Shown one piece after another: positions 1 through 8,619 of a DNA stretch of 64,000 nucleotides. Position 1 is the stretch's first letter, and each line of letters starts with the position of its first letter. The notes beneath the pieces were generated by a model. It was given only the letters and a program-made list of their open reading frames with translations. It had not been told where the DNA came from and made no database searches. Both the position numbers and the translations under genes were made by a program. This DNA is from Chromatiaceae bacterium (lineage in GTDB: Bacteria; Pseudomonadota; Gammaproteobacteria; Chromatiales; Chromatiaceae). The stretch lies in contig JACKMK010000002.1 in the NCBI GenBank assembly GCA_024235395.1, forward strand, positions 62,001 through 126,000. Direction: 5' to 3'.

Positions 1-1839
1 GCCGCGGCACGTGCCACCGGGACCAGTGACCTCTCTTCCAAGTCGCTGCGTGTGATCGCCGACCACATCCGCTCTTGCGCGTTTCTGATCGTCGACGGCG
101 TGACGCCGGGCAACGAGGGGCGCGGTTACGTCTTGCGGCGCATCATACGGCGGGCTATCCGGCACGGTTACCAGCTCGGTCAGCAGCAGCCGTTTTTCTA
201 CCGATTGGTCGAGGCCCTGGACACGGAGATGGGTGCCGCCTATCCGGAGCTGACCCGCGCCAGGGACATGGTCGCGCGCGTCCTCCGACTCGAGGAAGAG
301 CGTTTCGCCGAAACGATCGAGCAGGGCATGAAGATCCTCGACGAGGCGATCTCGGGAATCGATGGCAAGACCATTCCGGGAGAGGTCGTGTTCAAGCTGT
401 ACGACACCTACGGCTTTCCGACCGATCTGACCGCCGATATCGCGCGCGAGCGCGGCCTGGAGATCGATCAGGAAGGATTCGATCGCGAGATGGACGCCCA
501 GCGTAGCCGGGCGCGAGCGGCCAGCCAGTTCGGCGTGACCCAGATGGCCGAGTTCGATCTCGATGGCGAGACGGATTTCACGGGTTACGACCGCTTGCAG
601 GATGCGGCGACGGTGATCGCGCTGTACCGCGACGGCTCCTCGGCCGATCAGCTGGATGCCGGGCAGGATGGCATGGTGGTCCTCGATCGCACGCCGTTTT
701 ACGCGGAATCGGGTGGGCAGGTCGGCGACGTCGGCCTGTTGCGGGCATCTGGCGGCGGCGCGTTCCAGGTTGCGGACACGCGCAAGCAGGCCGGCACTGT
801 GTTCGCCCACGTCGGCCGGCTGCTCGCCGGCGAACTGCGTGTCGGCGACTCGGTCACGGCCGAGGTGGATGCGCAGCGGCGCGGCGAGACCGCGCTGAAC
901 CACTCGGCGACCCATCTGCTGCACGCAGCGCTGCGCCACGTGCTCGGCGAGCACGTTGGGCAGAAGGGATCTCTGGTCGAAGCCGAGCGTCTGCGTTTCG
1001 ACTTCTCGCATTTCGAACCGGTGACACGCGAGCAGCTGATAGAGATCGAACGTCTGGTGAACCAGCAGATCCGCACCAACCACATGGTCGAGACGCGCAT
1101 CATGGCGCTCGAGGATGCGAAGGCATCCGGTGCGATGGCACTGTTCGGCGAGAAATACGACGAGCAGGTGCGGGTATTGCGCATGGGCGATTTCTCTACC
1201 GAGCTGTGCGGTGGGACGCACGTCAAGGCGCTGGGTGATATCGGCCTGTTCAAGATCACCATGGAGACGGGCATCGCGTCGGGTGTACGGCGTATCGAGG
1301 CCGTGACCGGTGCGCGTGCCGTCCAGTGGGTCGAGGACGACGAGGAGCGGCTGTTGCGCATCGGCGGCCTGATCAACGCCGGGCGGGACGAACTCGAGGA
1401 CAAGCTGGCCAAGCTGATCGAGCGCAACCGGCGCCTTGAGAAGGAGCTGGAACAGATCAAGGGCAAGCTGGCCTCCGCGGCCGGTTCCGACCTCGCGGCG
1501 CAGGCGGTCGAAATCAAAGGGGCGAAGGTGCTGGCGGCACAACTCGACGGCGTCGACCCCAAGGCGCTGCGCGACACGCTCGACCAATTGAAAAACAAGC
1601 TGGGCAGTGCGGTGGTATTGCTGGCCGCGGTCAATGAGGGCAGGGTGAACCTGATCGCCGGTGTCACGAAGGACCTGACCGACCGCTGCCGCGCGGGCGA
1701 CCTGGTCAAGCTCGCGGCCGAGCAAGTCGGCGGCAAGGGCGGTGGGCGTCCCGATATGGCGCAGGCCGGCGGCAGTGACCCGGCCGGCATTCCAAAAGCG
1801 CTCGAACTGGTCCGCAGCTGGGCCGGGGAAAAGCTTTAA
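1..1839 (+). CDS. alaS: Alanyl-tRNA synthetase, C-terminal part (5' end outside window)
   Basis: Open from base 1 in frame 1, so the gene enters from the left and only about 612 C-terminal residues are present; the aminoacylation core is mostly missing. The editing domain is clear: HSATH at residues 301-305 of the fragment and CGGTH near 403-407 form the HxxxH/CxxxH metal site that clears mischarged Ser/Gly-tRNA(Ala). The end carries the glycine-rich DHHA1 segment (GGKGGGRPDMAQAGG). It is cytoplasmic and charges tRNA-Ala. Followed by lysC and csrA, the usual gammaproteobacterial order. Confidence 0.97.
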   Translation, partial: AAARATGTSDLSSKSLRVIADHIRSCAFLIVDGVTPGNEGRGYVLRRIIRRAIRHGYQLGQQQPFFYRLVEALDTEMGAAYPELTRARDMVARVLRLEEERFAETIEQGMKILDEAISGIDGKTIPGEVVFKLYDTYGFPTDLTADIARERGLEIDQEGFDREMDAQRSRARAASQFGVTQMAEFDLDGETDFTGYDRLQDAATVIALYRDGSSADQLDAGQDGMVVLDRTPFYAESGGQVGDVGLLRASGGGAFQVADTRKQAGTVFAHVGRLLAGELRVGDSVTAEVDAQRRGETALNHSATHLLHAALRHVLGEHVGQKGSLVEAERLRFDFSHFEPVTREQLIEIERLVNQQIRTNHMVETRIMALEDAKASGAMALFGEKYDEQVRVLRMGDFSTELCGGTHVKALGDIGLFKITMETGIASGVRRIEAVTGARAVQWVEDDEERLLRIGGLINAGRDELEDKLAKLIERNRRLEKELEQIKGKLASAAGSDLAAQAVEIKGAKVLAAQLDGVDPKALRDTLDQLKNKLGSAVVLLAAVNEGRVNLIAGVTKDLTDRCRAGDLVKLAAEQVGGKGGGRPDMAQAGGSDPAGIPKALELVRSWAGEKL

Positions 1840-1876
1840 GTACACCGAGAAATGGTGTTAAATCGCGCGTTCCCAT

Positions 1877-1905
1877 GGCCCGGCGAACACCGGGCCTTCG
1901 TTGTT
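1877..1905 (+). terminator. Hairpin after alaS, probable terminator
   Basis: A perfect 7-bp stem, GGCCCGG (1877-1883) with CCGGGCC (1890-1896), loop of six bases, followed by a T-rich stretch (ttcgttgtt). It lies in the 89-bp gap between alaS and lysC. The T-tract is interrupted, so termination may be partial and lysC could receive read-through. Confidence 0.5.
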
Positions 1906-1928
1906 GGGTAGAGACACACAAGACCAGC

Positions 1929-3158
1929 ATGGCGTTGATCGTTCAGAAATTCGGCGGTACCTCGGTCGGCACGGTCGAGCGGATCTGCAATGTCGCCGCG
2001 CGCGTCAAGCGCCACCGTGAACAGGGTGACGACGTCGTGGTCGTGGTGTCGGCGATGTCGGGCGAGACCAATCGCCTGATCGCGCTCGCACAGGAGATCA
2101 GCGAAAGCCCGAATCCGCGCGAGATGGACGTGCTGGTGTCGACCGGCGAACAGGTGACGATCGCCTTGCTGTGCATGGCGCTGCAGGAAATCGGCTGTGA
2201 CGCACGCTCCTACACCGGGGCCCAGGTGCACATCCTGACCGACAGCGCGCATTCCAAGGCGCGCATCATGGACATCGACCATGCCCGGGTCTGTGCCGAT
2301 ATCAAGGCGGGGCGGGTGGTGGTCGTGGCGGGATTTCAGGGTGTCGACGAACACGGTGACATCACCACGCTCGGGCGCGGTGGATCCGACACCACCGCGG
2401 TCGCGATGGCTGCGGCGCTGAAAGCCGACGAGTGCCAGATCTTCACCGACGTGGACGGTGTCTACACGACCGATCCGCGGGTTGAGCCAAAGGCGCGCAA
2501 GCTCGACCGGATTACCTTCGAAGAGATGCTGGAGATGGCCAGCCTCGGTTCGAAAGTGCTGCAGATCCGTTCGGTGGAGTTTGCCGGCAAGTACAATGTG
2601 CCCCTCCGGGTGCTGTCGAGTTTCGAAGACGGCGGTGTGGGTACCCTGATCACGTTGGAGGACGAGAACGTGGAAGCGGCGAAGATTGCTGGCATTGCGT
2701 TCAATCGCGACGAGGCCAAGCTGACGATACGCGGCGTACCGGACAATCCGGGGATCGCCTACCAGATTCTCGGCCCGATCAGCGACGCCAACATCGAAGT
2801 CGACATGATCGTGCAGAACATCGCCAAGGATGGGACGACCGACTTCACGTTCACCGTGAACCGAACCGATTACAAGAAGGCGCTGGAGATCCTGAACCGG
2901 GTGTCGGCGCAGTTCGGGGCGCGCGAGGTGATCGGCGACAACCGTATCGTGAAGATCTCCCTGGTTGGGGTCGGGATGCGGTCGCACGCGGGGATCGCCA
3001 GCAAGATGTTCGCGGCGCTGTCGAAAGAAGGCATCAACATCCAGATGATTTCGACTTCAGAGATCAAGATCTCCGTCGTCGTCGACGAGAAATACCTCGA
3101 ACTTGGTGTGCGTTCACTGCACGAGGCGTTTGAATTAGCTGAGGAATCTGCCGCCTGA
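1929..3158 (+). CDS. lysC: Aspartokinase
   Basis: 409 residues, normal for a monofunctional aspartate kinase. It phosphorylates aspartate, the first step towards lysine, threonine and methionine. The N-terminal kinase motif is KFGGTSV (residues 7-13). The C-terminal third carries two ACT domains (about 265-409), the usual lysine/threonine feedback site. The ATG at 1929 starts exactly where family members start (MALIVQKFGG); an in-frame start at 1875 would add an unrelated N-terminus overlapping the hairpin. Confidence 0.97.
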   Translation: MALIVQKFGGTSVGTVERICNVAARVKRHREQGDDVVVVVSAMSGETNRLIALAQEISESPNPREMDVLVSTGEQVTIALLCMALQEIGCDARSYTGAQVHILTDSAHSKARIMDIDHARVCADIKAGRVVVVAGFQGVDEHGDITTLGRGGSDTTAVAMAAALKADECQIFTDVDGVYTTDPRVEPKARKLDRITFEEMLEMASLGSKVLQIRSVEFAGKYNVPLRVLSSFEDGGVGTLITLEDENVEAAKIAGIAFNRDEAKLTIRGVPDNPGIAYQILGPISDANIEVDMIVQNIAKDGTTDFTFTVNRTDYKKALEILNRVSAQFGAREVIGDNRIVKISLVGVGMRSHAGIASKMFAALSKEGINIQMISTSEIKISVVVDEKYLELGVRSLHEAFELAEESAA

Positions 3159-3314
3159 ACGACGCATTTGCCTTTCTTCTCCAACCCGGTTGTTGCTAAA
3201 CTTGCGGCGCCCCTGATCCATAATTACAAGCGGGGCGTGGTTGGCAAACGGACACATCGGGCGGGCTCCTGGGATCGCGGGGTCGTTGCTTGTGTGTTGG
3301 AAAGGAGTGAGTCC

Positions 3315-3497
3315 ATGTTGATTCTGACGCGTAGGGTTGGCGAAACCCTGATGATTGGTGATGAGGTCACTGTCACCGTACTGGGCGTGAAAGGCAACCA
3401 GGTACGGATTGGCGTCAACGCACCGCGCGACGTGTCGGTGCATCGCGAAGAGATCTACGATCGCATCAAACGCGAGAGTGTCGAATCGAAAGATTGA
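3315..3497 (+). CDS. csrA: Carbon storage regulator CsrA/RsmA
   Basis: 60 residues, MLILTRRVGETLMIGDEV through HREEIYDRI, the whole CsrA fold with the conserved N-terminal beta strand and the RNA-binding VHREEI region. It binds GGA motifs in mRNA leaders and controls carbon flow, motility and biofilm. A strong ribosome-binding site (AAGGAGTG, 3302-3309) precedes the ATG and excludes the longer reading frame from 3168. Confidence 0.97.
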   Translation: MLILTRRVGETLMIGDEVTVTVLGVKGNQVRIGVNAPRDVSVHREEIYDRIKRESVESKD

Positions 3498-3668
3498 CGA
3501 CGGCCCAAGGGGCACCCGACCGGATCTGCGGCGTCGAAACGATGTCCGGTCAATTCGGGTAAGGGTGCCGGCAGTGCACAATGTGCCCCCGCCGCATCTT
3601 GGATGCATCCGAACCCGTCGGGGACGAATGGATGCGGGGCAGCGGCGGATGGTGCAAAAACGAGTTTC

Positions 3669-3758
3669 GGAGAGATGGCCGAGTGGCTGAAGGCGCACCC
3701 CTGCTAAGGGTGTATAGGGGAAACTCTATCGAGGGTTCGAATCCCTCTCTCTCCGCCA
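3669..3758 (+). tRNA. serX: tRNA-Ser(GCT)
   Basis: Complete class II tRNA of 90 nt including an encoded CCA (3756-3758). The acceptor GGAGAGA pairs with TCTCTCC; the anticodon stem CACCC/GGGTG encloses the loop CTGCTAA with anticodon GCT at 3703-3705; a long variable arm (tataggggaaactcta) and the T arm GAGGGTTCGAATCCCTC follow. Located after csrA as in many gammaproteobacteria. The symbol is by analogy only. Confidence 0.97.
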
Positions 3759-3794
3759 AATTCATAAGGCCCCCGTGCGGGGCCTTTTGAATTT
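3759..3794 (+). terminator. Rho-independent terminator of tRNA-Ser
   Basis: Stem AAGGCCCC (3766-3773) with GGGGCCTT (3779-3786), loop CGTGC, followed by TTTT. The flanking AATTC/GAATT extends the pairing. It directly abuts the tRNA 3' end. Confidence 0.85.
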
Positions 3795-3972
3795 GTGGGG
3801 TCGGTTGGATTCGAACCCGAGAAAGTCAAAATGGTGGTTCGACAAGCCGCCGGAGGCGGTGCAGATCGTCGTCGCGTAGCGACGGCGACCCGTAGGGCGA
3901 GGCTTCGTCTATGCTTGCCGTGTCTCGACGCCAAGGCGCCGAAGCAATGAATCATTCCGAGGAGGGAACCCC

Positions 3973-4392
3973 ATGGTCCGTTCGATCACGCCAAACCGAT
4001 TCCTCATGACGTTCTGCATCGCCGTTTCAGTGTGGCTCGCCGGTTGTGCAACGAGTGATGCCACGCTGCGCCAAGGCGGGCACAGTGAGGCCTATATCCA
4101 GGGATTTCATGATGGCCGTCACTCCGGAATGAAGGAGGCCGGCAACTACCTCGAACATGTCGTCAAAGACCACCGGCGTTTCGAGTCCGATGCCGATTAC
4201 CGGACGGGCTGGCTCGACGGTGAGGATGAAGGTATGCGGATGCAGCAGGAGGCGAACGCGGCGACCGGGAATGCCAGCGCCTACCGGATGGAACGGGAGA
4301 TCGATCGTTCCAGACCGGACGCAGAGGCGATCGGTCACGACGCCATGCGGGGGATCGATCCGGCCACCTTGAGGGTGCTCGAACAGAAATAG
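3973..4392 (+). CDS. Hypothetical lipoprotein
   Basis: 139 residues. The N-terminus is a lipoprotein signal with lipobox LAGC (cysteine about residue 25), so the mature protein is probably lipid-anchored in the periplasm. The mature part is hydrophilic with AYIQGFHDGRHSG and YRTGWLDGEDEGM, two short G-x-x-D-G segments that look like a repeated helical motif. A GGAGGG ribosome-binding site lies before the ATG. No family recognised and function unknown. It stands alone, ending just before a GC hairpin. Confidence 0.8.
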   Translation: MVRSITPNRFLMTFCIAVSVWLAGCATSDATLRQGGHSEAYIQGFHDGRHSGMKEAGNYLEHVVKDHRRFESDADYRTGWLDGEDEGMRMQQEANAATGNASAYRMEREIDRSRPDAEAIGHDAMRGIDPATLRVLEQK

Positions 4393-4877
4393 TGCCTGCG
4401 CGAGCCAACCCTCCCTGGGTTGGCCGGCGACTCAGCTCGGGACAACCGACTCCCCGATTCGGCCCCGCTCCTGGTTCCAATCCGCGATGCGAACCGGCAT
4501 CGCGGAAACCACGGCGTCATCACGCCGGCGGTCGTTCAACTGCAAGGAATCGCGCCACCCGCTCTGCCGGGTATCGCAGACCGGCCGTCGCGAAAGGCGT
4601 CGCCGGGCTTGACCATCGTGCACAGACCGCGGCCCGTCGCGCGGTGGGTAGCCGGGGGAGGCCGTTGTTTGCCATCGGATACCGTTTGTCCCCTGGAGGA
4701 CGCCGGGGGATTCCCATGTTGATCGAGGGTGCAGCTTCAGTAATCCCTGACTTCGTCTCGTGTCATGCCTCCCCGATTGCATGCCGGTACCGGAAGTAAC
4801 CGACTCCATTGTGTGAAGTCTCGGCGCCCCGCGCCGCCAATACATATGGAACCCCGGAGCTGGCTCAGGAGCCGCCT
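4393..4877 (+). other. Intergenic region with hairpin, no gene seen
   Basis: No reading frame here has a credible start, composition or family. The only structure noted is a perfect 8-bp hairpin, GCCAACCC (4404-4411) and GGGTTGGC (4417-4424), just after the lipoprotein gene; it lacks a T-tract, so it may be a weak terminator. The remainder is GC-rich and featureless to me. Confidence 0.5.
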
Positions 4878-5294
4878 ATGGCCGCCCAAACGAAAAACGC
4901 GCAGGAGGCGTGGTCGACAGAGATCACTGTCGAAGACCTGCTTGCCGACTCCCCCTGGGACAACCAGCCCGAAGAGTGGGTTCGAGACGTCACGCTCGAA
5001 GAACTGCTGGCCGATTCACCGTTGGATGATACGCTCGAATGTGAACTCAGCGAGCCGCCGATGGGAAGAAACGATCCACCTCATCCTGCGGCAAGGTTGA
5101 TCCTCCACCCGAGTGAGGTTGCCGCCATGCTCGGTATATCGGAATCGTCGTTACACGAGCTCCTGCAGCGCGACCCGACTTTCCCCCGGCCAGTGCAGGT
5201 CTTGCCGCGCGAGCCGACGATCGGGTTTATCGGTTACGAGGTCGAAGACTGGGTGATGGCTCGACCGCGGGTCGGTGCAGCCTCGCACGTTTGA
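4878..5294 (+). CDS. AlpA-like helix-turn-helix small protein with internal repeat
   Basis: 138 residues. The C-terminal half (about 72-138) reads as an AlpA/MerR-type helix-turn-helix: LILHPSEVAAMLGISESS, then RDPTFPRPVQV and a final VEDWVMARPR, typical of excisionase/AlpA regulators. The N-terminal half holds a tandem repeat: ITVEDLLADSPWDNQPEEW followed by VTLEELLADSPLDDTLECE. A ribosome-binding site (AGGAG) precedes the ATG at 4878. No integrase or phage gene is adjacent. Probably a DNA-binding regulator; target unknown. Confidence 0.7.
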   Translation: MAAQTKNAQEAWSTEITVEDLLADSPWDNQPEEWVRDVTLEELLADSPLDDTLECELSEPPMGRNDPPHPAARLILHPSEVAAMLGISESSLHELLQRDPTFPRPVQVLPREPTIGFIGYEVEDWVMARPRVGAASHV

Positions 5295-5367
5295 GTAGCG
5301 GCTGAAACGACGACCCGTGCCACGGGATCCACGCCGGGTGACGTGCCCGCTGGCGGTCGGTCGGCAC

Positions 5368-5949
5368 TCATCCCAATCCCTGCAGCAGCCGGTTGCGGAA
5401 ACCAATGGCCTTCTCGGGATCGTCGATTTCTGTCGCCACGTCTTTGATCAGCTGTCGTAGATCGAGGTCGGCATCCGCTCCGCCAGCACGTTCCAGGTGC
5501 TCTTCCCACACCAGTGCGCCCATCGGGCCCAACACGTCGACCAACTGCTGTTCGATCTGTTCCAATGCCTCGGCGGTAGAGGCCCTGCTCGCGGCGCCGC
5601 TGCCGGCGCCGGCGGCAGGTGCCTGTGCGGCGGGCTTGACGGGTTTGCCACCGAGTTGCGCCAGCACGGTCTCGGTCGCTGGCAGGGGGGCCGGCTTGTG
5701 CGAGATCACCTTGCCATCCTTGAAATCGAACGAGCCAGTCTCGATCTCGCGGAACAAGGGGATGGCGTCGCTGCCCTTTTTCAGCCGGTATTCGAAATGA
5801 ATGATGTTGCCGGCAACGATCACGATCCGCGCAAGACTGTTGGTCTCGCTGATCACGAACAGGCTGCCGGTGCGCCCTTCTTCGCATAAGGTCGAGACCA
5901 GCGTGAGCAGCTCCCGATAGTTGCGAAACGGTTGGTAGGTGTCAGGCAC
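5368..5949 (-). CDS. DUF4388-like two-domain protein
   Basis: 193 residues from a GTG at 5949 preceded by GGAG at good spacing; an upstream TTG at 5961 would add four residues. The N-terminal part (FRNYRELLTLVSTLCEEGRTG, then IVIVAGNIIHFEYR) resembles DUF4388/PatA-type N-terminal domains linked to two-component or gliding proteins. An Ala/Pro-rich linker leads to a helical C-terminal domain (LVDVLGPMGALVWEEHLERAG). It lies 41 bp downstream of a Cache-HAMP protein on the same strand, so the two probably form one operon and one signalling unit. Biochemical role unknown. Confidence 0.65.
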   Translation of the reverse strand: MPDTYQPFRNYRELLTLVSTLCEEGRTGSLFVISETNSLARIVIVAGNIIHFEYRLKKGSDAIPLFREIETGSFDFKDGKVISHKPAPLPATETVLAQLGGKPVKPAAQAPAAGAGSGAASRASTAEALEQIEQQLVDVLGPMGALVWEEHLERAGGADADLDLRQLIKDVATEIDDPEKAIGFRNRLLQGLG

Positions 5950-5990
5950 TAGGCTCTCCAAGACTCCGGTGTTCTACCCGCTCGGATCCG

Positions 5991-7088
5991 TTACGCTCGC
6001 TTCTTGCGCAAGCGTTCCATCGCGAGACGAATGCTCGCACCCATGCGATCGATCGCCGCGGCCAGTTGGCCGATCTCGTCTCCACGCTGCGCCTCGGCGA
6101 TTTTGCCCGGGTTGCCGCCGCGGCTCAGTTCGTCGGCGATCGCTGTAAGCCCCTTGATCGGGCGCGACAGGCCCTGCGAGAACGAGTAGGCGACCAACGA
6201 TACGATGGCCAGGGTCAACACGAGGACCATGATGCCGCGCCACTGCGCCTTCTTCAGCGGCGCGTAGGCTTCGGCACTGTCCTGCTGCGTCACTACATAC
6301 CAGCCTGATGCGGAGCGTCGGACTGCGGCAACCACATCCTTTCCATCGGTGCTGTAGCTGATCAACGTACTTCCTGAATCGGGTCGCTGCAGATAGGCGG
6401 GATGTTTGCTGAAGTCGGTTGTCGCGGGGGCCGAGCCTTTCTGCTGGTGTGCAACGACCTTCCCGGATTCATCGAGTATGAACGCGAAGCCGGTGTTGCC
6501 GATCGCGGTGTTGGTGATGCGCTCCGAGAGTTCCTCGATATGCATGGCCATGGCGATCACGCCTGTCACCGAATCGCGCACCGACTGGGTGCCCTTGATC
6601 GGTGTGGCGAGGATTACCGCCGGCAAGCCGGTCGTCTTGCCGATCACGACTTGCTTCGCCAGGGGTTCTCCACGCACGACGGCCTTCACATAGGCGCGAT
6701 CGCTATAGTCGGCCGGCGGTTTGTCGTCGCTGCGCCCGATATTGATGCCACGGTTGTCGGTTGTGAATACCAGGTACGACCAGTCGTACTCGTTCAGAAT
6801 GGATCGCAAAACCGGCTTCTGTCGTTCCGGATCCATCGACGTGATATCGCCGAGCGCCGCGTTCTGCTGCAGCACCTTCTGATTCATTCGCACCCACTGA
6901 TCGACTTCGGTAGCGAGTTGCACCGAGGTGTTGTCCAGCTGTTGATCGATAGACTGCTCCAGCCCGTCGCGAATCAGCAGATAGTCCAGGTACCAGACGA
7001 CGCCCAGCGGTACCGCTGCAACGATCAACATGGTGACCAGGATCTTTCCGAATATGCCGAAACGCACGCCTTGCTTGTCGCTACTCAC
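5991..7088 (-). CDS. Membrane sensor with Cache and HAMP domains, no output domain
   Basis: 365 residues. First membrane helix about residues 10-32, a large periplasmic dCache-like ligand domain (about 35-285, with DWSYLVFTTDNRGINIGRSD and TGFAFILDESGKVVAH), second helix about 292-314, then a HAMP domain (SRPIKGLTAIADELS, DEIGQLAAAIDRM) after which the protein stops at RKKRA. There is no methyl-accepting, kinase, GGDEF or phosphatase domain. GTG start at 7088 has GGAG six bases upstream; family homology begins there, not at the longer frame. The downstream DUF4388-like protein may be the partner. Confidence 0.85.
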   Translation of the reverse strand: MSSDKQGVRFGIFGKILVTMLIVAAVPLGVVWYLDYLLIRDGLEQSIDQQLDNTSVQLATEVDQWVRMNQKVLQQNAALGDITSMDPERQKPVLRSILNEYDWSYLVFTTDNRGINIGRSDDKPPADYSDRAYVKAVVRGEPLAKQVVIGKTTGLPAVILATPIKGTQSVRDSVTGVIAMAMHIEELSERITNTAIGNTGFAFILDESGKVVAHQQKGSAPATTDFSKHPAYLQRPDSGSTLISYSTDGKDVVAAVRRSASGWYVVTQQDSAEAYAPLKKAQWRGIMVLVLTLAIVSLVAYSFSQGLSRPIKGLTAIADELSRGGNPGKIAEAQRGDEIGQLAAAIDRMGASIRLAMERLRKKRA

Positions 7089-7460
7089 ACTCAAATCTCC
7101 ACGGTTTATTGTTTTTCCTGCATGGATACTCGTTTTCTGCGCAGATGGTCGTCTGCAATCAACGGCGGCAGGCCGCGTCGCCAAAGCGGCGGATCGCGCG
7201 ACGATGCCTGTTGATCGGCGTGCGACGGACCTTTGGAGTTGCACCGCGTTCAACCCGTTTTCGGCAGCAAGCCTGTGAACATTAGGGTTTTTACGGTTGG
7301 CGGCCGAGTCGTCTCCGAGCACCAGAGGTGAAAAGACGATTGCTTGAGCCAGCGGTTGCGGGTCGCTCGAACCGGGATCCGTGAAAACCGTTCGCAAATA
7401 CGAGGGTCGAGGTTTGCCGTCGGGTCCGGTCGGCCGTGGTCCGGTGTTGCGGGCGCTGGT
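7089..7460. other. Intergenic region, no gene seen
   Basis: About 370 bp between the Cache-HAMP gene and the HD-domain gene, both on the minus strand. Open frames crossing it are extensions without ribosome-binding sites or family-like sequence. It presumably holds the promoter of the sensor operon; no clear promoter or terminator was identified. Confidence 0.4.
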
Positions 7461-7994
7461 CTAGGGACGCTCAGCAAACTGCGCGTCGAACACCTCTTCA
7501 AGGTGCGGGTGATCGCCGCGCAGGCCGTCGATCACCTGCTTGGCCCAGTCGAAGTATTCCCGGCGGCGTGCGTGCGACCAGTCGGGCGGCGGGTTGGCAA
7601 CGACGTCGCGCAGGTTGGCAATCTTGTCGGCGAGTTTGATCGCTTTCGCCTGCACGCTCAGCAACGGTGCGCGCTCGATCTGTGCCTGTTTGCGGGCTCG
7701 CTTGTCCATGCTTTCGTCGTCGGTGACCTCGACGACGATCGCGGTGATCGTGGGACCGAACAGGACCGCGAGCTCTGCTTCGGTGGCCTCCGTGTCTTCG
7801 ATCACGTCGTGCAGCAGTGCCGCACAGAGTGTCTCCGGATCCGTCACCTGGCCTTCGTTCACGAGCACATCGGTCAACGCGATCGGGTGGTTGATATACG
7901 GGGATGCATCCCTGTCTTTGCGCCGCTGATTCCTATGGCAGGCCGACGCGAACGCGAGCGCCTTGATCAAGAGCTTGAGCTCATCGGTCTCCAT
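7461..7994 (-). CDS. HD-domain protein, small (p)ppGpp-hydrolase-like
   Basis: 177 residues, the size of MESH1-type small alarmone hydrolases. The HD metal-site pattern is visible: KDRDASPYINHPIALTDVL, then LCAALLHDVIEDTEAT (HD pair) and VQAKAIKLADKIANLRDV (the later Asp ligand). These match SpoT/MESH1 (p)ppGpp 3'-pyrophosphohydrolases. There is no synthetase or TGS domain. Start at 7994 has AGGGA upstream. It is divergent from the DUF1348 gene across a 123-bp promoter region. Hydrolysis of ppGpp is inferred from the family; other nucleotides are possible. Confidence 0.85.
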   Translation of the reverse strand: METDELKLLIKALAFASACHRNQRRKDRDASPYINHPIALTDVLVNEGQVTDPETLCAALLHDVIEDTEATEAELAVLFGPTITAIVVEVTDDESMDKRARKQAQIERAPLLSVQAKAIKLADKIANLRDVVANPPPDWSHARRREYFDWAKQVIDGLRGDHPHLEEVFDAQFAERP

Positions 7995-8080
7995 CGTTGT
8001 TCCCTGCTGATACCCGGCATCGCCATCCGAGTATGCCATCGTCGTCGTTGCTGGCAATTTCTGTACGGTCGACTAACCTT

Positions 8081-8096
8081 TGTACCGAACGGTACA
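8081..8096. promoter_or_regulatory. Palindromic operator candidate for the TetR regulator
   Basis: A perfect palindrome, TGTACCG-AA-CGGTACA, 21 bp before the DUF1348 gene and two genes before a TetR-family regulator. A related half-site, TGTACGGTCG, lies 18 bp upstream (8062-8071). Position and symmetry fit a TetR operator controlling the rightward operon. Confidence 0.6.
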
Positions 8097-8117
8097 GAAT
8101 CATTCAGGAGACGACCG

Positions 8118-8585
8118 ATGTCCGAGCGCCCCCCGTTGCCTCCCTTCGATCCCGAAACCGCGAAGCAGAAGGTGCGCATGGCGGAAAATGCCTGGAATCT
8201 GCGCGATCCGGAGAAGGTGTCGCTCGCCTACACCGAAGACAGCCGCTGGCGAAACCGTGCAGAGTTCGTCAATGGCCGCGCCGAGATCGTCGCGTTCCTG
8301 AAGCGCAAATGGGCGCGTGAGCTCGACTACCGTTTGATCAAGGAGTTGTGGGATTTTCGTGAGAACCGCATTGCGGTCAGGTTCAAGTACGAATGGCACG
8401 ACGATTCGGGCAACTGGTACCGCTCTCATGGCAACGAGCTGTGGGAGTTTGACGAACACGGCTTGATGCGCCGTCGTGAGGCGAGCATCAACGACACGCC
8501 GATCCCGGAGAACGAGCGTCTGTTTCGCTGGCCTCAGGGGCCACGGCCCGAGGATCACCCGGGACTGACTGAGCTCGGGCTCTGA
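8118..8585 (+). CDS. DUF1348 / SnoaL-like (NTF2-fold) protein
   Basis: 155 residues, full length for the DUF1348 nuclear-transport-factor-2-like family: ENAWNLRDPEKVSLAYTEDS, then WRNRAEFVNGRAEIVAFL and VRFKYEWHDDSGNWYRSHGN. The fold is a cone-shaped pocket of unknown substrate. CAGGAG lies eight bases before the ATG. It is the first gene of a three-gene set with a TetR regulator and a DUF3050 protein, behind a palindromic operator candidate, a common arrangement for stress- or electrophile-induced genes. Enzymatic function unknown. Confidence 0.85.
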   Translation: MSERPPLPPFDPETAKQKVRMAENAWNLRDPEKVSLAYTEDSRWRNRAEFVNGRAEIVAFLKRKWARELDYRLIKELWDFRENRIAVRFKYEWHDDSGNWYRSHGNELWEFDEHGLMRRREASINDTPIPENERLFRWPQGPRPEDHPGLTELGL

Positions 8586-8619
8586 GCCATTGCCACCCGG
8601 GTAACCTCGATAGAAAACC

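Noticed and set aside
1840..1928. Lysine riboswitch before lysC
   Set aside because: The gap is only 89 bp and is largely a simple hairpin; a lysine riboswitch needs about 170 nt.
4392..4845. Overlapping frames of 100-137 codons on both strands in the gap after the lipoprotein
   Set aside because: All are Arg/Pro-rich with no ribosome-binding site, typical of GC-rich non-coding DNA.
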